Positions 1-7,389 of a stretch of 8,797 bases of DNA are shown here, one piece after another. This DNA comes from Pseudomonadales bacterium (GTDB lineage: Bacteria > Pseudomonadota > Gammaproteobacteria > Pseudomonadales > Azotimanducaceae): the NCBI GenBank assembly GCA_007128525.1, contig SKXG01000072.1, forward strand, positions 1 through 8,797, in the 5' to 3' direction. A model generated the notes under the pieces. That model had not been told where the DNA came from and searched no databases. It was given only the letters and a program-made list of their open reading frames with translations. The translations under genes and the position numbers were made by a program. The first letter of the stretch is position 1; each line of letters opens with the position of its first letter.

Positions 1-50
1 ATTTGTGTGGCAGACAGGTTCAGTCTGAGCCTCTGATCGATCGGCTGCAA
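1..50 (-). CDS. hpf: Possible start of hpf (ribosome hibernation promoting factor), partial
   Basis: This is a tentative call. Read on the minus strand from a TTG at 50, the frame stays open to the window edge for 16 codons and begins MQPIDQRLRLNLSATQ. The stretch LNLSATQ resembles the first beta strand of the HPF/RaiA (S30AE) family, which typically reads [VIL]N[IL][ST]GH[QH] near the N-terminus. Two TAAGGA motifs lie upstream, the nearer one 10 nt from the TTG. In gammaproteobacteria hpf usually follows rpoN directly, so position and strand both fit. HPF binds the small ribosomal subunit and drives formation of inactive 100S dimers in stationary phase. Against the call: the start would be TTG, the N-terminus would be about seven residues longer than in E. 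coli, and only 16 residues are visible. Confidence 0.35.
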   Translation of the reverse strand, partial: MQPIDQRLRLNLSATQ

Positions 51-60
51 TCCGTGCCAG

Positions 61-84
61 TCCTTATGGTGCTCCTTATGGTGC
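61..84. repeat. Perfect 12-bp tandem duplication downstream of rpoN
   Basis: TCCTTATGGTGC occurs twice back to back, at 61-72 and 73-84, with no mismatch. On the minus strand each unit contains TAAGGA, a good match to the Shine-Dalgarno consensus. The copy nearer the possible hpf start (66 down to 61) sits 10 nt before the TTG at 50. The likely origin is replication slippage. Confidence 0.9.
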
Positions 85-130
85 AAAGGTTGGCACTACG
101 TAATAGGACGTCTACCTCACGCCGTTCACC

Positions 131-1609
131 TCAAAGCAGGCGCTTGCGTTCGTTGGACGGCGGAATGGCCATCAGCTCCCGGTACTTGGCTACAGTGCGC
201 CGGGCAACTTCGATGTTCTGCTCCTTGAGTATCGCCGCGATCTTGCTGTCACTCAACGGCTTGCGCGGGTTCTCTTCCGCCGTGAGTTTCTTGATCAGGG
301 CACGAATTGCAGTGCTGGAGACCTCGCCACCAGAGCTGGTGCCGACGTGGCTGGAGAAGAAGTATTTCAGCTCGAAGATGCCGCGCGGCGTGTGCATGTA
401 CTTGCGTGTGGTGACCCTGGATATGGTCGATTCATGCATGTCGACAGCTTCGGCGATGTCGTGCAGTACCAGGGGTTTCATGGCTTCCTCGCCGTACTCC
501 AGAAACCCGCGCTGGTGCTCGACAATCTTGCTGGCCACCCGCAGCAACGTCTCGTTGCGGCTCTCCAGGCTCTTCAGGAACCAGCGTGCTTCCTGCAGGT
601 GTTCCCGTAAGGTGTTGTTGTCATTGCTGTTATCGGCGCGGCGCACCAGCGACGCGTACTCGGTATTGATCCGTAGCCGCGGTGCGGCCTCGGCGTTGAG
701 CTGCACCTGCCAGCGCCCCTTGACCTTGCGGACAAACACATCCGGCACCACGTACTCGGTATCGCTGTCCCCGATACTGGCTGCGGGCCGTGGATTCAGC
801 GTCTGGATCAGCTGCATGGCGGTTTGCAGCTCGGCATCATCCACCTTGAGTTTGCGCTTCAATGCGGCGTAGTCACGGGCGCCGAGCAGGTCCAGGTGCT
901 GGCCGAGCAGTGCTCGGGCGGTGCCCAGACCCGGCATGCCGGCCGGCTGCTCCTCGAGTTGGAGCAGCAGGCATTCGCCGATGTCCCGGGCGCCGACGCC
1001 GGTTGGATCAAAACGCTGGATCAGCTTGAGTACGGCCACCAGCTCGTCCAGTTCCACCTCCAGTTCAGGTTCGAAGCACGCCAGCAGGTCTTCCAGGGCG
1101 GTGTCGAGCAGCCCGTCGCTGTTGATGGCATCGATCAGGGCGGCGCCCATCAGTTGGTCTCTGTCCGACAGGTGGGTCAGGTTGAGCTGCCAGAGCAGAT
1201 GGTCCTGCAGGCTTTCCGAGGCGCTGTTGCGGCTGTCCAGATCCGGCGCCTCTGCCCCCGGCGTGCTGGTCAGACTGTTTTGCTGGTAGATGTCGTCCCA
1301 GTTGCTCTCGACGGGCGCATCGTCGGGTACGGCGTCGTCCCAATCCCGCTGGCCGTCCAGTTCGACAGCATCGTCGCTGGCCGCCCCATTCGCCTGCGCC
1401 ATTTCCGCACTGTGCAGGCCTTCCTCCAGGGCGGCATCAGCGGCGGGGATGTCGTCATCCTCGACTTCGAGCATCATATTGCTTTCCAGCGCCTGCTGAA
1501 TCTCCTGCTGCAGGTCCAGCGTGGAGAGCTGCAGCAGGCGAATGGCCTGCTGCAGCTGCGGCGTCATGGTGAGCTGTTGCCCGAGTTTGATCGACAGTGA
1601 CTGCTTCAT
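131..1609 (-). CDS. rpoN: RNA polymerase sigma-54 factor RpoN
   Basis: RpoN is the alternative sigma factor that directs RNA polymerase to -24/-12 promoters and needs an AAA+ activator to melt DNA. It commonly controls nitrogen metabolism, flagella and similar functions. The 492-residue product is close to the family length (E. coli 477). The N-terminal Gln/Leu-rich activator-binding region is at about 1-50 and begins [20 protein letters not shown]. An acidic variable region follows at about 50-130, then the core-binding domain. A helix-turn-helix lies near 381-400 ([20 protein letters not shown]), and the invariant RpoN box [10 protein letters not shown] is at 469-478, where it reads the -24 element. 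The ATG at 1609 lies 19 nt after the lptB stop; its Shine-Dalgarno is weak (AGCGGA), suggesting expression from the lpt transcript. The gene is intact with no missing motif. Confidence 0.98.
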   Translation of the reverse strand: MKQSLSIKLGQQLTMTPQLQQAIRLLQLSTLDLQQEIQQALESNMMLEVEDDDIPAADAALEEGLHSAEMAQANGAASDDAVELDGQRDWDDAVPDDAPVESNWDDIYQQNSLTSTPGAEAPDLDSRNSASESLQDHLLWQLNLTHLSDRDQLMGAALIDAINSDGLLDTALEDLLACFEPELEVELDELVAVLKLIQRFDPTGVGARDIGECLLLQLEEQPAGMPGLGTARALLGQHLDLLGARDYAALKRKLKVDDAELQTAMQLIQTLNPRPAASIGDSDTEYVVPDVFVRKVKGRWQVQLNAEAAPRLRINTEYASLVRRADNSNDNNTLREHLQEARWFLKSLESRNETLLRVASKIVEHQRGFLEYGEEAMKPLVLHDIAEAVDMHESTISRVTTRKYMHTPRGIFELKYFFSSHVGTSSGGEVSSTAIRALIKKLTAEENPRKPLSDSKIAAILKEQNIEVARRTVAKYRELMAIPPSNERKRLL

Positions 1610-1628
1610 CGTCCGCTATTCTACGGCA

Positions 1629-2354
<726 letters not shown>

Positions 2355-2367
2355 GGCGAATCCGGGC

Positions 2368-2898
2368 TCAGTCTGGTCTGGAAGATGGGGTCAGAATCAT
2401 GCGGATCCCGTCGTCACTGTCTGCCTCAGCCAGGACGCGCCCAGCGCGCATGTCATAGCGAATGAGGCCGCCGGAGAAGCTGTTGGGCCCCTGTTCCATG
2501 TGCGCGTTGCCGGTCAGCTCGATCAGTTCGTCCTGGGTCAGGTAGATGATGGTTCTGGCCTGCGCCACCACGGTCATGCCGTCGTCCCGAACCTGCTGGG
2601 AGTAGCGGGCACGCTCGCCTCTCGCCTCGATGCGGCTCACCTGCTCATCAACCAGCAGGATGGTCAGCAGGTCCGCCTGGAGGTTCATGCTGCCCTGTTG
2701 CAGCTCAACCTTGCCGCGATAGATGACAGTGCCTGCGGCTTCGTCGAGCTCGGCCGAGTCTGCCCGGATGTGAATCGGTTCATCGGCATCCTGGGGTTGT
2801 ATGCGTGGCAGGCTGGATGCCCAAGCGGCACCTGTCATGCCCGTCAGGACCATGCTGAGCAGCGCTATCCCACACCACCGCCGGCGCTCAGGCGTCAT
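2368..2898 (-). CDS. lptA: Periplasmic LPS bridge protein LptA
   Basis: LptA is the periplasmic beta-jellyroll protein that links LptC at the inner membrane to LptD at the outer membrane and shields the lipid A chains in transit. From the ATG at 2898 it has 176 residues (E. coli 185). A clean signal peptide covers residues 1-27: a basic start MTPERRR, a hydrophobic core, and an AWA cleavage site before SSLPR. The mature part contains the OstA-type beta repeats, starting [21 protein letters not shown] rejected the upstream ATG at 2979 because it would put about 27 polar residues in front of the signal peptide. The chosen ATG overlaps the lptC stop by 11 nt (ATGACGCCTGA), so the two genes are probably translationally coupled. 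No Shine-Dalgarno is obvious. Confidence 0.95.
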   Translation of the reverse strand: MTPERRRWCGIALLSMVLTGMTGAAWASSLPRIQPQDADEPIHIRADSAELDEAAGTVIYRGKVELQQGSMNLQADLLTILLVDEQVSRIEARGERARYSQQVRDDGMTVVAQARTIIYLTQDELIELTGNAHMEQGPNSFSGGLIRYDMRAGRVLAEADSDDGIRMILTPSSRPD

Positions 2899-3661
2899 TC
2901 TGGTACAGCTGCGGTTCGACAATGGTATGCACTCGCTCAACGGTGTCTGGGTCGGCTGTGTCGGTGACGGCGTCGTCATCCGGACTCGTTGCTGAGTCGG
3001 CCGGCAGATCCTGCTCTGACAACAGGCGTTCTGTATCGTTATCGCCGGGCTGCGTCAGCCCGGCGGACATGGCCAGATAGAAAGCTGTCATTTCGGCGCG
3101 CGCAGACGCACCGACCAGGAAGCGACCGGCCTCAAGGTGCGCCAGCAAACCGGTTGCGGTCGTCCGACCAGCGTCTGAGTCTATGATAACAGTCTGATCC
3201 GACAGCGCGTATTGCTGTCCTGGATGGATGTCGAGATAGTCGGTACGCAACCGCAGGAAGCCGCCATCGGCTTCGCGCTGGTACAGCTCCACCGCCTCAC
3301 TCAACTGCACACGGTCCCGCTGAGCATCGGTGCCGCGATTGAGCAGCTCGAGTTTGCCGTGGCGGGCCCGAACCTGCCAGGGCGGGTCCGGAGGGCGGTG
3401 GATGGTCAGCCGGGGTTCCTCGAGCAGCGCCAGGCCGGTGGCTTCGTAAACACGGGCCTCGCCGGCGCGCAGCTCATAGGCGAGGCGGCCCTCGGCATCG
3501 AACTGCCGTATCTCGGTATTGCTGACATACAGGTCAGGCTCATCAAGCAGCTCTTCCGGAAAGGTCAGGCGTTCCAATGTGCTGCGATCGCCAAACTGCC
3601 AGATACCAATAAAAATTACGGCGGCCAGCAATATCCAGAGCCAGTGTCTCTTGCCGGTCAT
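2888..3661 (-). CDS. lptC: LPS export protein LptC with extended acidic C-terminus
   Basis: LptC is a single-pass inner-membrane protein that receives LPS from LptB2FG and passes it to LptA. Residues 1-5 are basic and cytoplasmic, and one membrane helix lies at about 6-24 (HWLWILLAAVIFIGIWQFG). A periplasmic LptC/YrbK beta-jellyroll follows from about 40 to 200, with the recognisable stretch LYVSNTEIRQFDAEGRLAYE. The product has 257 residues, much longer than E. coli LptC (191). The excess is residues 206-257, a low-complexity acidic tail with 15 Asp/Glu against 2 Arg, ending [10 protein letters not shown]. The ATG at 3661 is 1 nt past the kdsC stop. The tail is in frame, is not produced by overlap with lptA (only 11 nt), and sits where family members contact LptA. 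Confidence 0.93.
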   Translation of the reverse strand: MTGKRHWLWILLAAVIFIGIWQFGDRSTLERLTFPEELLDEPDLYVSNTEIRQFDAEGRLAYELRAGEARVYEATGLALLEEPRLTIHRPPDPPWQVRARHGKLELLNRGTDAQRDRVQLSEAVELYQREADGGFLRLRTDYLDIHPGQQYALSDQTVIIDSDAGRTTATGLLAHLEAGRFLVGASARAEMTAFYLAMSAGLTQPGDNDTERLLSEQDLPADSATSPDDDAVTDTADPDTVERVHTIVEPQLYQNDA

Positions 3662-3662
3662 G

Positions 3663-4223
3663 TCAGTAGTCGAACCCGGCCAGAACCTGGTGCCAGCGAT
3701 CCTGGGCTTTCAGTATCAGCTGGCAGACCTCACGCACGGCGCCGTGGCCGCCGGGCGCATGGGTGCAGTAGTCGGCGCGTGCCAGGATCTCGGGGTTGGC
3801 GTCCGGGACGGTGAAGCGCACTCCGACGCGATTGAACAGCGCCAGATCGGGCAGGTCGTCGCCCATGTGGGCTGCCTGCCGGCCGTCGATGCCCAGCTTG
3901 CCAAGCAGCTTGCTCAGCGCCTGCGTCTTGTCCGCAGTGCCCTGGTAAAGATGTTGGATGCCGAGTTCGGCCGCGCGCTGCTCGACCATGGCAGATTCCC
4001 GGCCGGTGATCAGAGCCACCTGTATGCCGGCCGATTGCAGCATTTTGATTGCTGCACCATCCTGGGTGTGAAAGGCCTTGAGGGCTTCTCCGTCCGGCCC
4101 GAAGTACAGCCTGCCATCGGTCAACACGCCGTCAACATCCAGTATGAGCAGCGCCAGTTCACGGCATTGCCCCTCAAGTTTTGTGGATATCTCTGGCAAA
4201 AGGTCAGTCCCTGTGCAGGTCAC
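3663..4223 (-). CDS. kdsC: 3-deoxy-D-manno-octulosonate 8-phosphate phosphatase KdsC
   Basis: KdsC is a cytoplasmic HAD-family phosphatase that releases KDO from KDO 8-phosphate, before CMP-KDO synthesis and attachment to lipid A. The HAD motifs are complete: motif I LDVDGVLTD with the nucleophile and acid Asp29/Asp31 (numbering from the GTG), motif II LITGR, the motif III Lys in TADKTQA, and motif IV GDDLPD. It is the small C0-type HAD with no cap, which works as a tetramer. I start it at the GTG at 4223, whose GTGA overlaps the yrbG stop codon by 4 nt. This gives 186 residues against 188 in E. coli. The ATG at 4259 would add 12 residues lying within yrbG and lacking similarity to the family. 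The isomerase gene kdsD, which normally precedes it, is absent here. Confidence 0.95.
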   Translation of the reverse strand: MTCTGTDLLPEISTKLEGQCRELALLILDVDGVLTDGRLYFGPDGEALKAFHTQDGAAIKMLQSAGIQVALITGRESAMVEQRAAELGIQHLYQGTADKTQALSKLLGKLGIDGRQAAHMGDDLPDLALFNRVGVRFTVPDANPEILARADYCTHAPGGHGAVREVCQLILKAQDRWHQVLAGFDY

Positions 4224-5188
4224 GACTGAGAATACAGGATCACGGTGTAACCGATCCATGACAGCACGATGATGGCACCTTCAAAGCGCGTGATGATGGG
4301 TCGCGAGCCGATCGCATAGGCGAACAGAACCAGCAGCATGGTCAACGCGAACATCATGCCGTAGTCGCGCCACAGCACGACGGATTCGAGGTTGGTCGTG
4401 ACGATGAGGCCAGGCACCGCAAGTACGGCCAGAATGTTGAGCAGGTTGGAGCCGACAATGTTGCCGATGGCCATCTCGGCATGTCCCTTGAGGGCAGCGC
4501 CGACGGTGGCGGCCAGCTCCGGCAGGCTGGTGCCGATGGCGATGATGGTCAGGCCGATGACCAGCTCGCTCACCCCCAGGACTTCTGCAATCTGGACCGC
4601 TGCGGTAACCAGCAGCTGAGCGCTGACCAGAAGCAGGACCAGGCCGACCAGCATCCAGATCACAGCCGGCAGCGTCGTCATCTCCGGGAGCTCGTCGAGT
4701 TCGTCGGCAAAGGCCTGGGGCGGTGCATCCGCTGTCTGGCTCTCATTCTGACGCTTCGCCAGACGCCACAAAATGAAGCCGAGGCCGGCCAGCAGGGCCA
4801 GGCTGTCGGTAACGCTCAGATTCAGGTTGAACAGCACGACCAGCCCCAGCAGGGTTGCGGCAATCAGCCAGGGCAGCTCGGTCCTGAGGACGGACTGGGC
4901 AAACGGCAGCGGCGTGATCATGGCCGCGATGCCCAGTACCAGGCCGATGTTGGCGATGTTTGAGCCAATAGCATTGCCTACGGCCAGGATCGGTGTGTCG
5001 TTGATGGCAGCGGTCAGTGACACCAGAATTTCCGGTGCCGATGTGCCCAGTGACACCACCGTGAGCCCGATCAGCATCTTGGACACCCCGAGGTTGCTTG
5101 CTGTGGCGGCGGCACCCGTGACAAAACGGTCGGCGCTCCAGACCAGCACGACGAAGCCGACAATCAGCATTGCAATCGGGAGCCACAT
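4220..5188 (-). CDS. yrbG: Calcium/sodium antiporter family membrane protein (YrbG-like)
   Basis: This is an inner-membrane protein of the Ca2+:cation antiporter (CaCA) superfamily, 322 residues long, with about ten hydrophobic helices in two inverted halves. Both alpha repeats are visible: VVSLGTSAPEILVSL with GNAIGSNIANIGLVLG in the first half, and IIAIGTSLPELAATV with GNIVGSNLLNILAVL in the second. The Glu in each T-S-x-PE motif and the Asn in each GSN motif are the expected ion ligands. An acidic, hydrophilic loop (around RQNESQTADAPPQAFADELD) separates the halves. I use the ATG at 5188 (MWLPIAMLIVG), which matches the start of E. coli YrbG. A longer frame from a TTG at 5254 would begin inside the -35 element of the predicted promoter. 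The true substrate is unproven in this family branch. Its stop overlaps the kdsC start. Confidence 0.93.
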   Translation of the reverse strand: MWLPIAMLIVGFVVLVWSADRFVTGAAATASNLGVSKMLIGLTVVSLGTSAPEILVSLTAAINDTPILAVGNAIGSNIANIGLVLGIAAMITPLPFAQSVLRTELPWLIAATLLGLVVLFNLNLSVTDSLALLAGLGFILWRLAKRQNESQTADAPPQAFADELDELPEMTTLPAVIWMLVGLVLLLVSAQLLVTAAVQIAEVLGVSELVIGLTIIAIGTSLPELAATVGAALKGHAEMAIGNIVGSNLLNILAVLAVPGLIVTTNLESVVLWRDYGMMFALTMLLVLFAYAIGSRPIITRFEGAIIVLSWIGYTVILYSQS

Positions 5189-5225
5189 AAAGGGGGTGTC
5201 AGACCTGAAGAAAGTGGGGCGGCTG

Positions 5226-5254
5226 ATTAAAAGCACTATCGCTTCACTTTTCAA
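5226..5254 (-). promoter_or_regulatory. Predicted sigma70 promoter of the yrbG-kdsC-lptCAB-rpoN operon
   Basis: On the minus strand, TTGAAA (5254 down to 5249) and TTTAAT (5231 down to 5226) are separated by exactly 17 nt. Each hexamer matches the sigma70 consensus at four or five positions. Transcription would start around 5219, leaving a leader of about 30 nt before the yrbG ATG at 5188. It is predicted from sequence only. Confidence 0.65.
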
Positions 5255-5302
5255 CCAACTGCCCGGGTTGGGCGCCAGTCAGGTCCAGATCCTGGGCGCA
5301 GG

Positions 5303-5311
5303 TGGTATAGT
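5303..5311 (+). promoter_or_regulatory. Predicted extended -10 promoter of the mla operon
   Basis: TGGTATAGT matches the extended -10 consensus TGnTATAAT at all but one position. No good -35 hexamer lies 16-18 nt upstream, which is tolerated in extended -10 promoters. The start site would be near 5318, giving a leader of about 30 nt to the mlaF TTG at 5348. Confidence 0.5.
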
Positions 5312-5347
5312 GCGCCGCTTGACGACGCTGGATAGTGGCGGACAGGT

Positions 5348-6148
5348 TTGACAGACAATTTGATTGAAATTGAGGGTCTGCGCTTCAGTCGGGGCGATCG
5401 TGTCATATTCGAAGATCTGGATATGGCGGTGCCGCGTGGGCAGGTTACCGGCCTGATGGGCCCCAGCGGCACCGGCAAGACCACGCTGCTGCGCCTGATC
5501 GGCGGCGAGTTGCGTCCCGATGCCGGCACCATCCGCTTTGACGGTCAGGACATCACCCGGCTCGGCCGGCGTGAGCTGCTGGCGATGCGCCGCCACATGG
5601 GCATGTTGTTTCAGTCCTCTGCGCTGTTCACCGACTTGAGCGTGTTCGAGAATGTGGCGTTTCCGCTCGAGGTCCACACAGACCTGCCTCCGGAGATGAT
5701 TCGTGATCTGGTGCTGATGAAGCTCAATGCCGTCGGCCTGCGGGGGGCTCGGGATCTGATGCCGAGTGAGTTGTCCGGGGGCATGTCGAGGCGTGTGGCG
5801 CTTGCCAGAGCCATAGTTCTGGACCCATTGCTGGTGATGTACGACGAGCCCTTTACCGGCCAGGACCCGATTGCCATGGGCATGCTGGTGTCGTTGATTC
5901 AAGGTCTGAACCAGACGCTGGGTCTGACCAGCCTGGTGGTGTCACATGACATCCACGAGACAGTCAGCATTGCCGATCAGATATTCATCATCTCCGATGG
6001 TCGGCTGATCGGTGAGGGGCCGCCGGAGTCGCTGAAGAATCACCCGTCCACCATGGTGCGCCAGTTCATGAACGGCTCGCCGGATGGGCCGGTGCCATTC
6101 CACTATCCAGCCTCATCGCTGGAAACCGACCTCTTAGGGCAGGGCTGA
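5348..6148 (+). CDS. mlaF: Phospholipid ABC transporter ATPase MlaF
   Basis: MlaF is the cytoplasmic ATPase of MlaFEDB, which maintains outer-membrane lipid asymmetry by moving phospholipids between MlaC and the inner membrane. The 266-residue product contains Walker A GPSGTGKT at 38-45, Q-loop Gln89 (LFQSSALFTD), signature ELSGGMSRRVALARA at 141-155, Walker B ending in catalytic Glu167 (YDEPFTGQDP) and switch His200 (VVSHD). The C-terminal tail GPVPFHYPA matches the segment that in E. coli MlaF reaches over to the neighbouring MlaB. The start is a TTG, giving MTDNLIEIEGLRFSRGD, which aligns with relatives. No ATG lies upstream in frame, and the next in-frame Met (26) falls inside the fold. 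A weak GGCGGA at 5337-5342 is 5 nt upstream. It is the first gene of the operon, 3 nt before mlaE. Confidence 0.97.
   Translation: MTDNLIEIEGLRFSRGDRVIFEDLDMAVPRGQVTGLMGPSGTGKTTLLRLIGGELRPDAGTIRFDGQDITRLGRRELLAMRRHMGMLFQSSALFTDLSVFENVAFPLEVHTDLPPEMIRDLVLMKLNAVGLRGARDLMPSELSGGMSRRVALARAIVLDPLLVMYDEPFTGQDPIAMGMLVSLIQGLNQTLGLTSLVVSHDIHETVSIADQIFIISDGRLIGEGPPESLKNHPSTMVRQFMNGSPDGPVPFHYPASSLETDLLGQG
6141..6144 (+). promoter_or_regulatory. Shine-Dalgarno supporting the mlaE TTG start
   Basis: AGGG, within AGGGCAGGG at 6136-6144, lies 7 nt before the TTG at 6152. It overlaps the end of mlaF and supports TTG as the real start, because there is no ATG nearby. Confidence 0.6.
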
Positions 6149-6151
6149 CGT

Positions 6152-6934
6152 TTGGCGGACTGGCTGCAATCCATTGGCAGAGGTTTCTTCCAGATGGTTG
6201 AGACCCTGGGGCGAAGCGGTATCGTGCTGTTCTGGTCGGTCTGGGGCGTGCCAGGCCGCAAGGGCCTGCCGTTGCTGATCCATCAGATCTATCAGGTCGG
6301 GGTGCTGTCCCTGGCCATTATTGTGCTGTCAGCGCTCTCCATCGGCGCGGTGCTGGCGTTACAGTTCTATACCCAGCTGCACCGCTTTGGCGCAGAGGAG
6401 ACCGTTGGACTTGGTTTGTCGCTGGTCTTGTTGCGGGAGTTGGGGCCGGTAGTGACAGCGCTGCTGTTTGCAGGGCGCGCCGGTTCTGCCGTGACGGCGG
6501 AGATTGGCCTGATGAAGGCCACGGATCAGCTGTCGAGCATGGCGATGATGGGCGTCGACCCACTGCGGCGAATCGTTGCGCCACGCCTATGGGCCGGGTT
6601 TATCAGCCTGCCGCTGCTGGCCCTGATCTTCAGCATGGTTGCCATTTGGGGTGGCGGCATCGTAGCGGTCGACTGGCTGGGCGTTGATCGGGTCAGTTTC
6701 TGGGCGGTCATGCAGGAAGGCACTGATATCTGGGAAGATGTCGGCAAAGGCATGCTCAAATGTGTGGTGTTTGCGCTGGTGGTGAGCTGGATAGCGGTGT
6801 TTCAGGGCTATGACGCCATGCCAACTGCTGAAGGCATCAGCAAGGCCACCACGCGGACGGTCGTGTTGTCGTCCATCATGATTCTGGCACTCGATTTTGT
6901 GCTGACCCTGGTGCTTTACGGAGATTTTAACTGA
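6152..6934 (+). CDS. mlaE: Phospholipid ABC transporter permease MlaE
   Basis: MlaE is the inner-membrane permease whose dimer sits between the MlaF ATPases and the MlaD hexamer and offers the phospholipid pocket. The 260-residue product is the same length as the E. coli protein. An amphipathic N-terminal helix precedes about five transmembrane helices. The strongly conserved MlaE core is present around RELGPVVTALLFAGRAGSAV, followed by EIGLMKATDQLSSMAMMGVD and the region DPLRRIVAPR. These form the coupling and lipid-handling part of the family. Translation begins at TTG (MADWLQSIG), with a supporting Shine-Dalgarno. Its TGA shares one nucleotide with the mlaD ATG (TGATG), a typical sign of coupled translation in this operon. 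Confidence 0.97.
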   Translation: MADWLQSIGRGFFQMVETLGRSGIVLFWSVWGVPGRKGLPLLIHQIYQVGVLSLAIIVLSALSIGAVLALQFYTQLHRFGAEETVGLGLSLVLLRELGPVVTALLFAGRAGSAVTAEIGLMKATDQLSSMAMMGVDPLRRIVAPRLWAGFISLPLLALIFSMVAIWGGGIVAVDWLGVDRVSFWAVMQEGTDIWEDVGKGMLKCVVFALVVSWIAVFQGYDAMPTAEGISKATTRTVVLSSIMILALDFVLTLVLYGDFN

Positions 6935-7389
6935 TGCGCATACGGACCCTGGAAATCAGTGTCGGAGCCTTCATGCTGACCGGATTTCTCGCGCTCCTGT
7001 TCCTGGCGGTTCAGGTCAGCGGCATCAGCCTGGAGCGCGGTACCGGCACCTACACGGTGGAGGCACGGTTCAACGATGTGGCCGGGATCCGGCCCCGGGC
7101 CAAGGTGAATATGGCGGGTGTGACGGTCGGGCGCGTCACCGATATCCGGGTGGATTCGGAATATGCCGAGGCCATCCTGACACTTGAGATCGATTCTGCT
7201 GTCAGACTGCCCACAGACACTGGTGCAGCCATTCAGACCGAAGGCATTCTGGGCGGGCGCTATGTGGCCCTGTTGCCGGGTGTCGACGATGACTACCTGG
7301 CGGAAGGCGACACCATCACCTACACACAGAGCGCCATGGTGCTGGAAAACCTGATTGGCGACTTTTTGATCAATATAGGAGGTTCCTGA
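6934..7389 (+). CDS. mlaD: MCE-domain phospholipid transport protein MlaD
   Basis: MlaD is anchored in the inner membrane and forms a hexameric periplasmic ring with a hydrophobic central pore through which phospholipid passes between MlaE and MlaC. Of 151 residues, about 8-30 form the single membrane helix (VGAFMLTGFLALLFLAVQV). About 38-116 form the MCE domain, with the characteristic VAGIRPRAKVNMAGVTVGRV and the GILGGRYVALLPG strand. A short C-terminal helix, ENLIGDFLINIGG, would line the pore. The protein is shorter than E. coli MlaD (183), lacking most of the distal tail, which varies in the family. CGGAG at 6919-6923 is a fair ribosome site for the ATG. Its stop overlaps the mlaC start by one nucleotide. 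Confidence 0.97.
   Translation: MRIRTLEISVGAFMLTGFLALLFLAVQVSGISLERGTGTYTVEARFNDVAGIRPRAKVNMAGVTVGRVTDIRVDSEYAEAILTLEIDSAVRLPTDTGAAIQTEGILGGRYVALLPGVDDDYLAEGDTITYTQSAMVLENLIGDFLINIGGS
7377..7382 (+). promoter_or_regulatory. Strong Shine-Dalgarno of mlaC
   Basis: AGGAGG is a perfect anti-Shine-Dalgarno match, 6 nt before the mlaC ATG at 7389. It is the best ribosome site in the window and fits the need for more of the soluble carrier than of the membrane complex. Confidence 0.75.

Larger units (their letters stand above)
5189..5347. other. Divergent intergenic control region between lpt and mla operons
   Basis: This gap of about 160 bp separates the two divergent operons and holds both predicted promoters, lying back to back without overlap. 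A short inverted repeat, CCAAC (5255-5259) and GTTGG (5267-5271) around a 7-nt loop, touches the upstream edge of the minus-strand -35 element and could be an operator, though arms this short may be chance. I see no small ORF or RNA gene here. Confidence 0.6.

Noticed and set aside
11..42. Short palindromes CAGAC...GTCTG (11-27) and GATCGATC (35-42)
   Set aside because: They are too short to separate from chance and may lie inside the start of hpf.
54..96. Inverted repeat GTGCCA...TGGCAC after rpoN as a terminator
   Set aside because: The perfect stem is only 6 bp with a loop of about 30 nt and no T run follows, so it does not look like an intrinsic terminator.
3..1600. Long plus-strand open frames opposite rpoN (3-872 and 824-1600)
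   Set aside because: They are antisense to a clearly real rpoN, share no recognisable family pattern, have no good ribosome site, and are expected by chance in GC-rich coding DNA.
2899..2979. Longer lptA starting at ATG 2979
   Set aside because: It would bury the signal peptide behind about 27 polar residues. The internal ATG gives a normal secreted precursor.
2888..3661. Internal sigma-E promoter for lptA within lptC, as known in E. coli
   Set aside because: I looked for a GAACTT-like and TCTGA-like pair at the right spacing by eye and did not find a convincing one.
4224..4259. Longer kdsC starting at ATG 4259
   Set aside because: The extra 12 residues lie inside yrbG and exceed the family length. 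The GTG at 4223 gives the standard length and a GTGA overlap.
5186..5254. Longer yrbG starting at TTG 5254
   Set aside because: The 22 extra residues do not match the family, and the TTG coincides with the -35 hexamer of the predicted promoter, so it would be upstream of the transcript.
5279..5902. A 207-codon minus-strand open frame opposite mlaF
   Set aside because: It is rich in His, Gln and Arg, as typical of an antisense shadow, and has no recognisable family.
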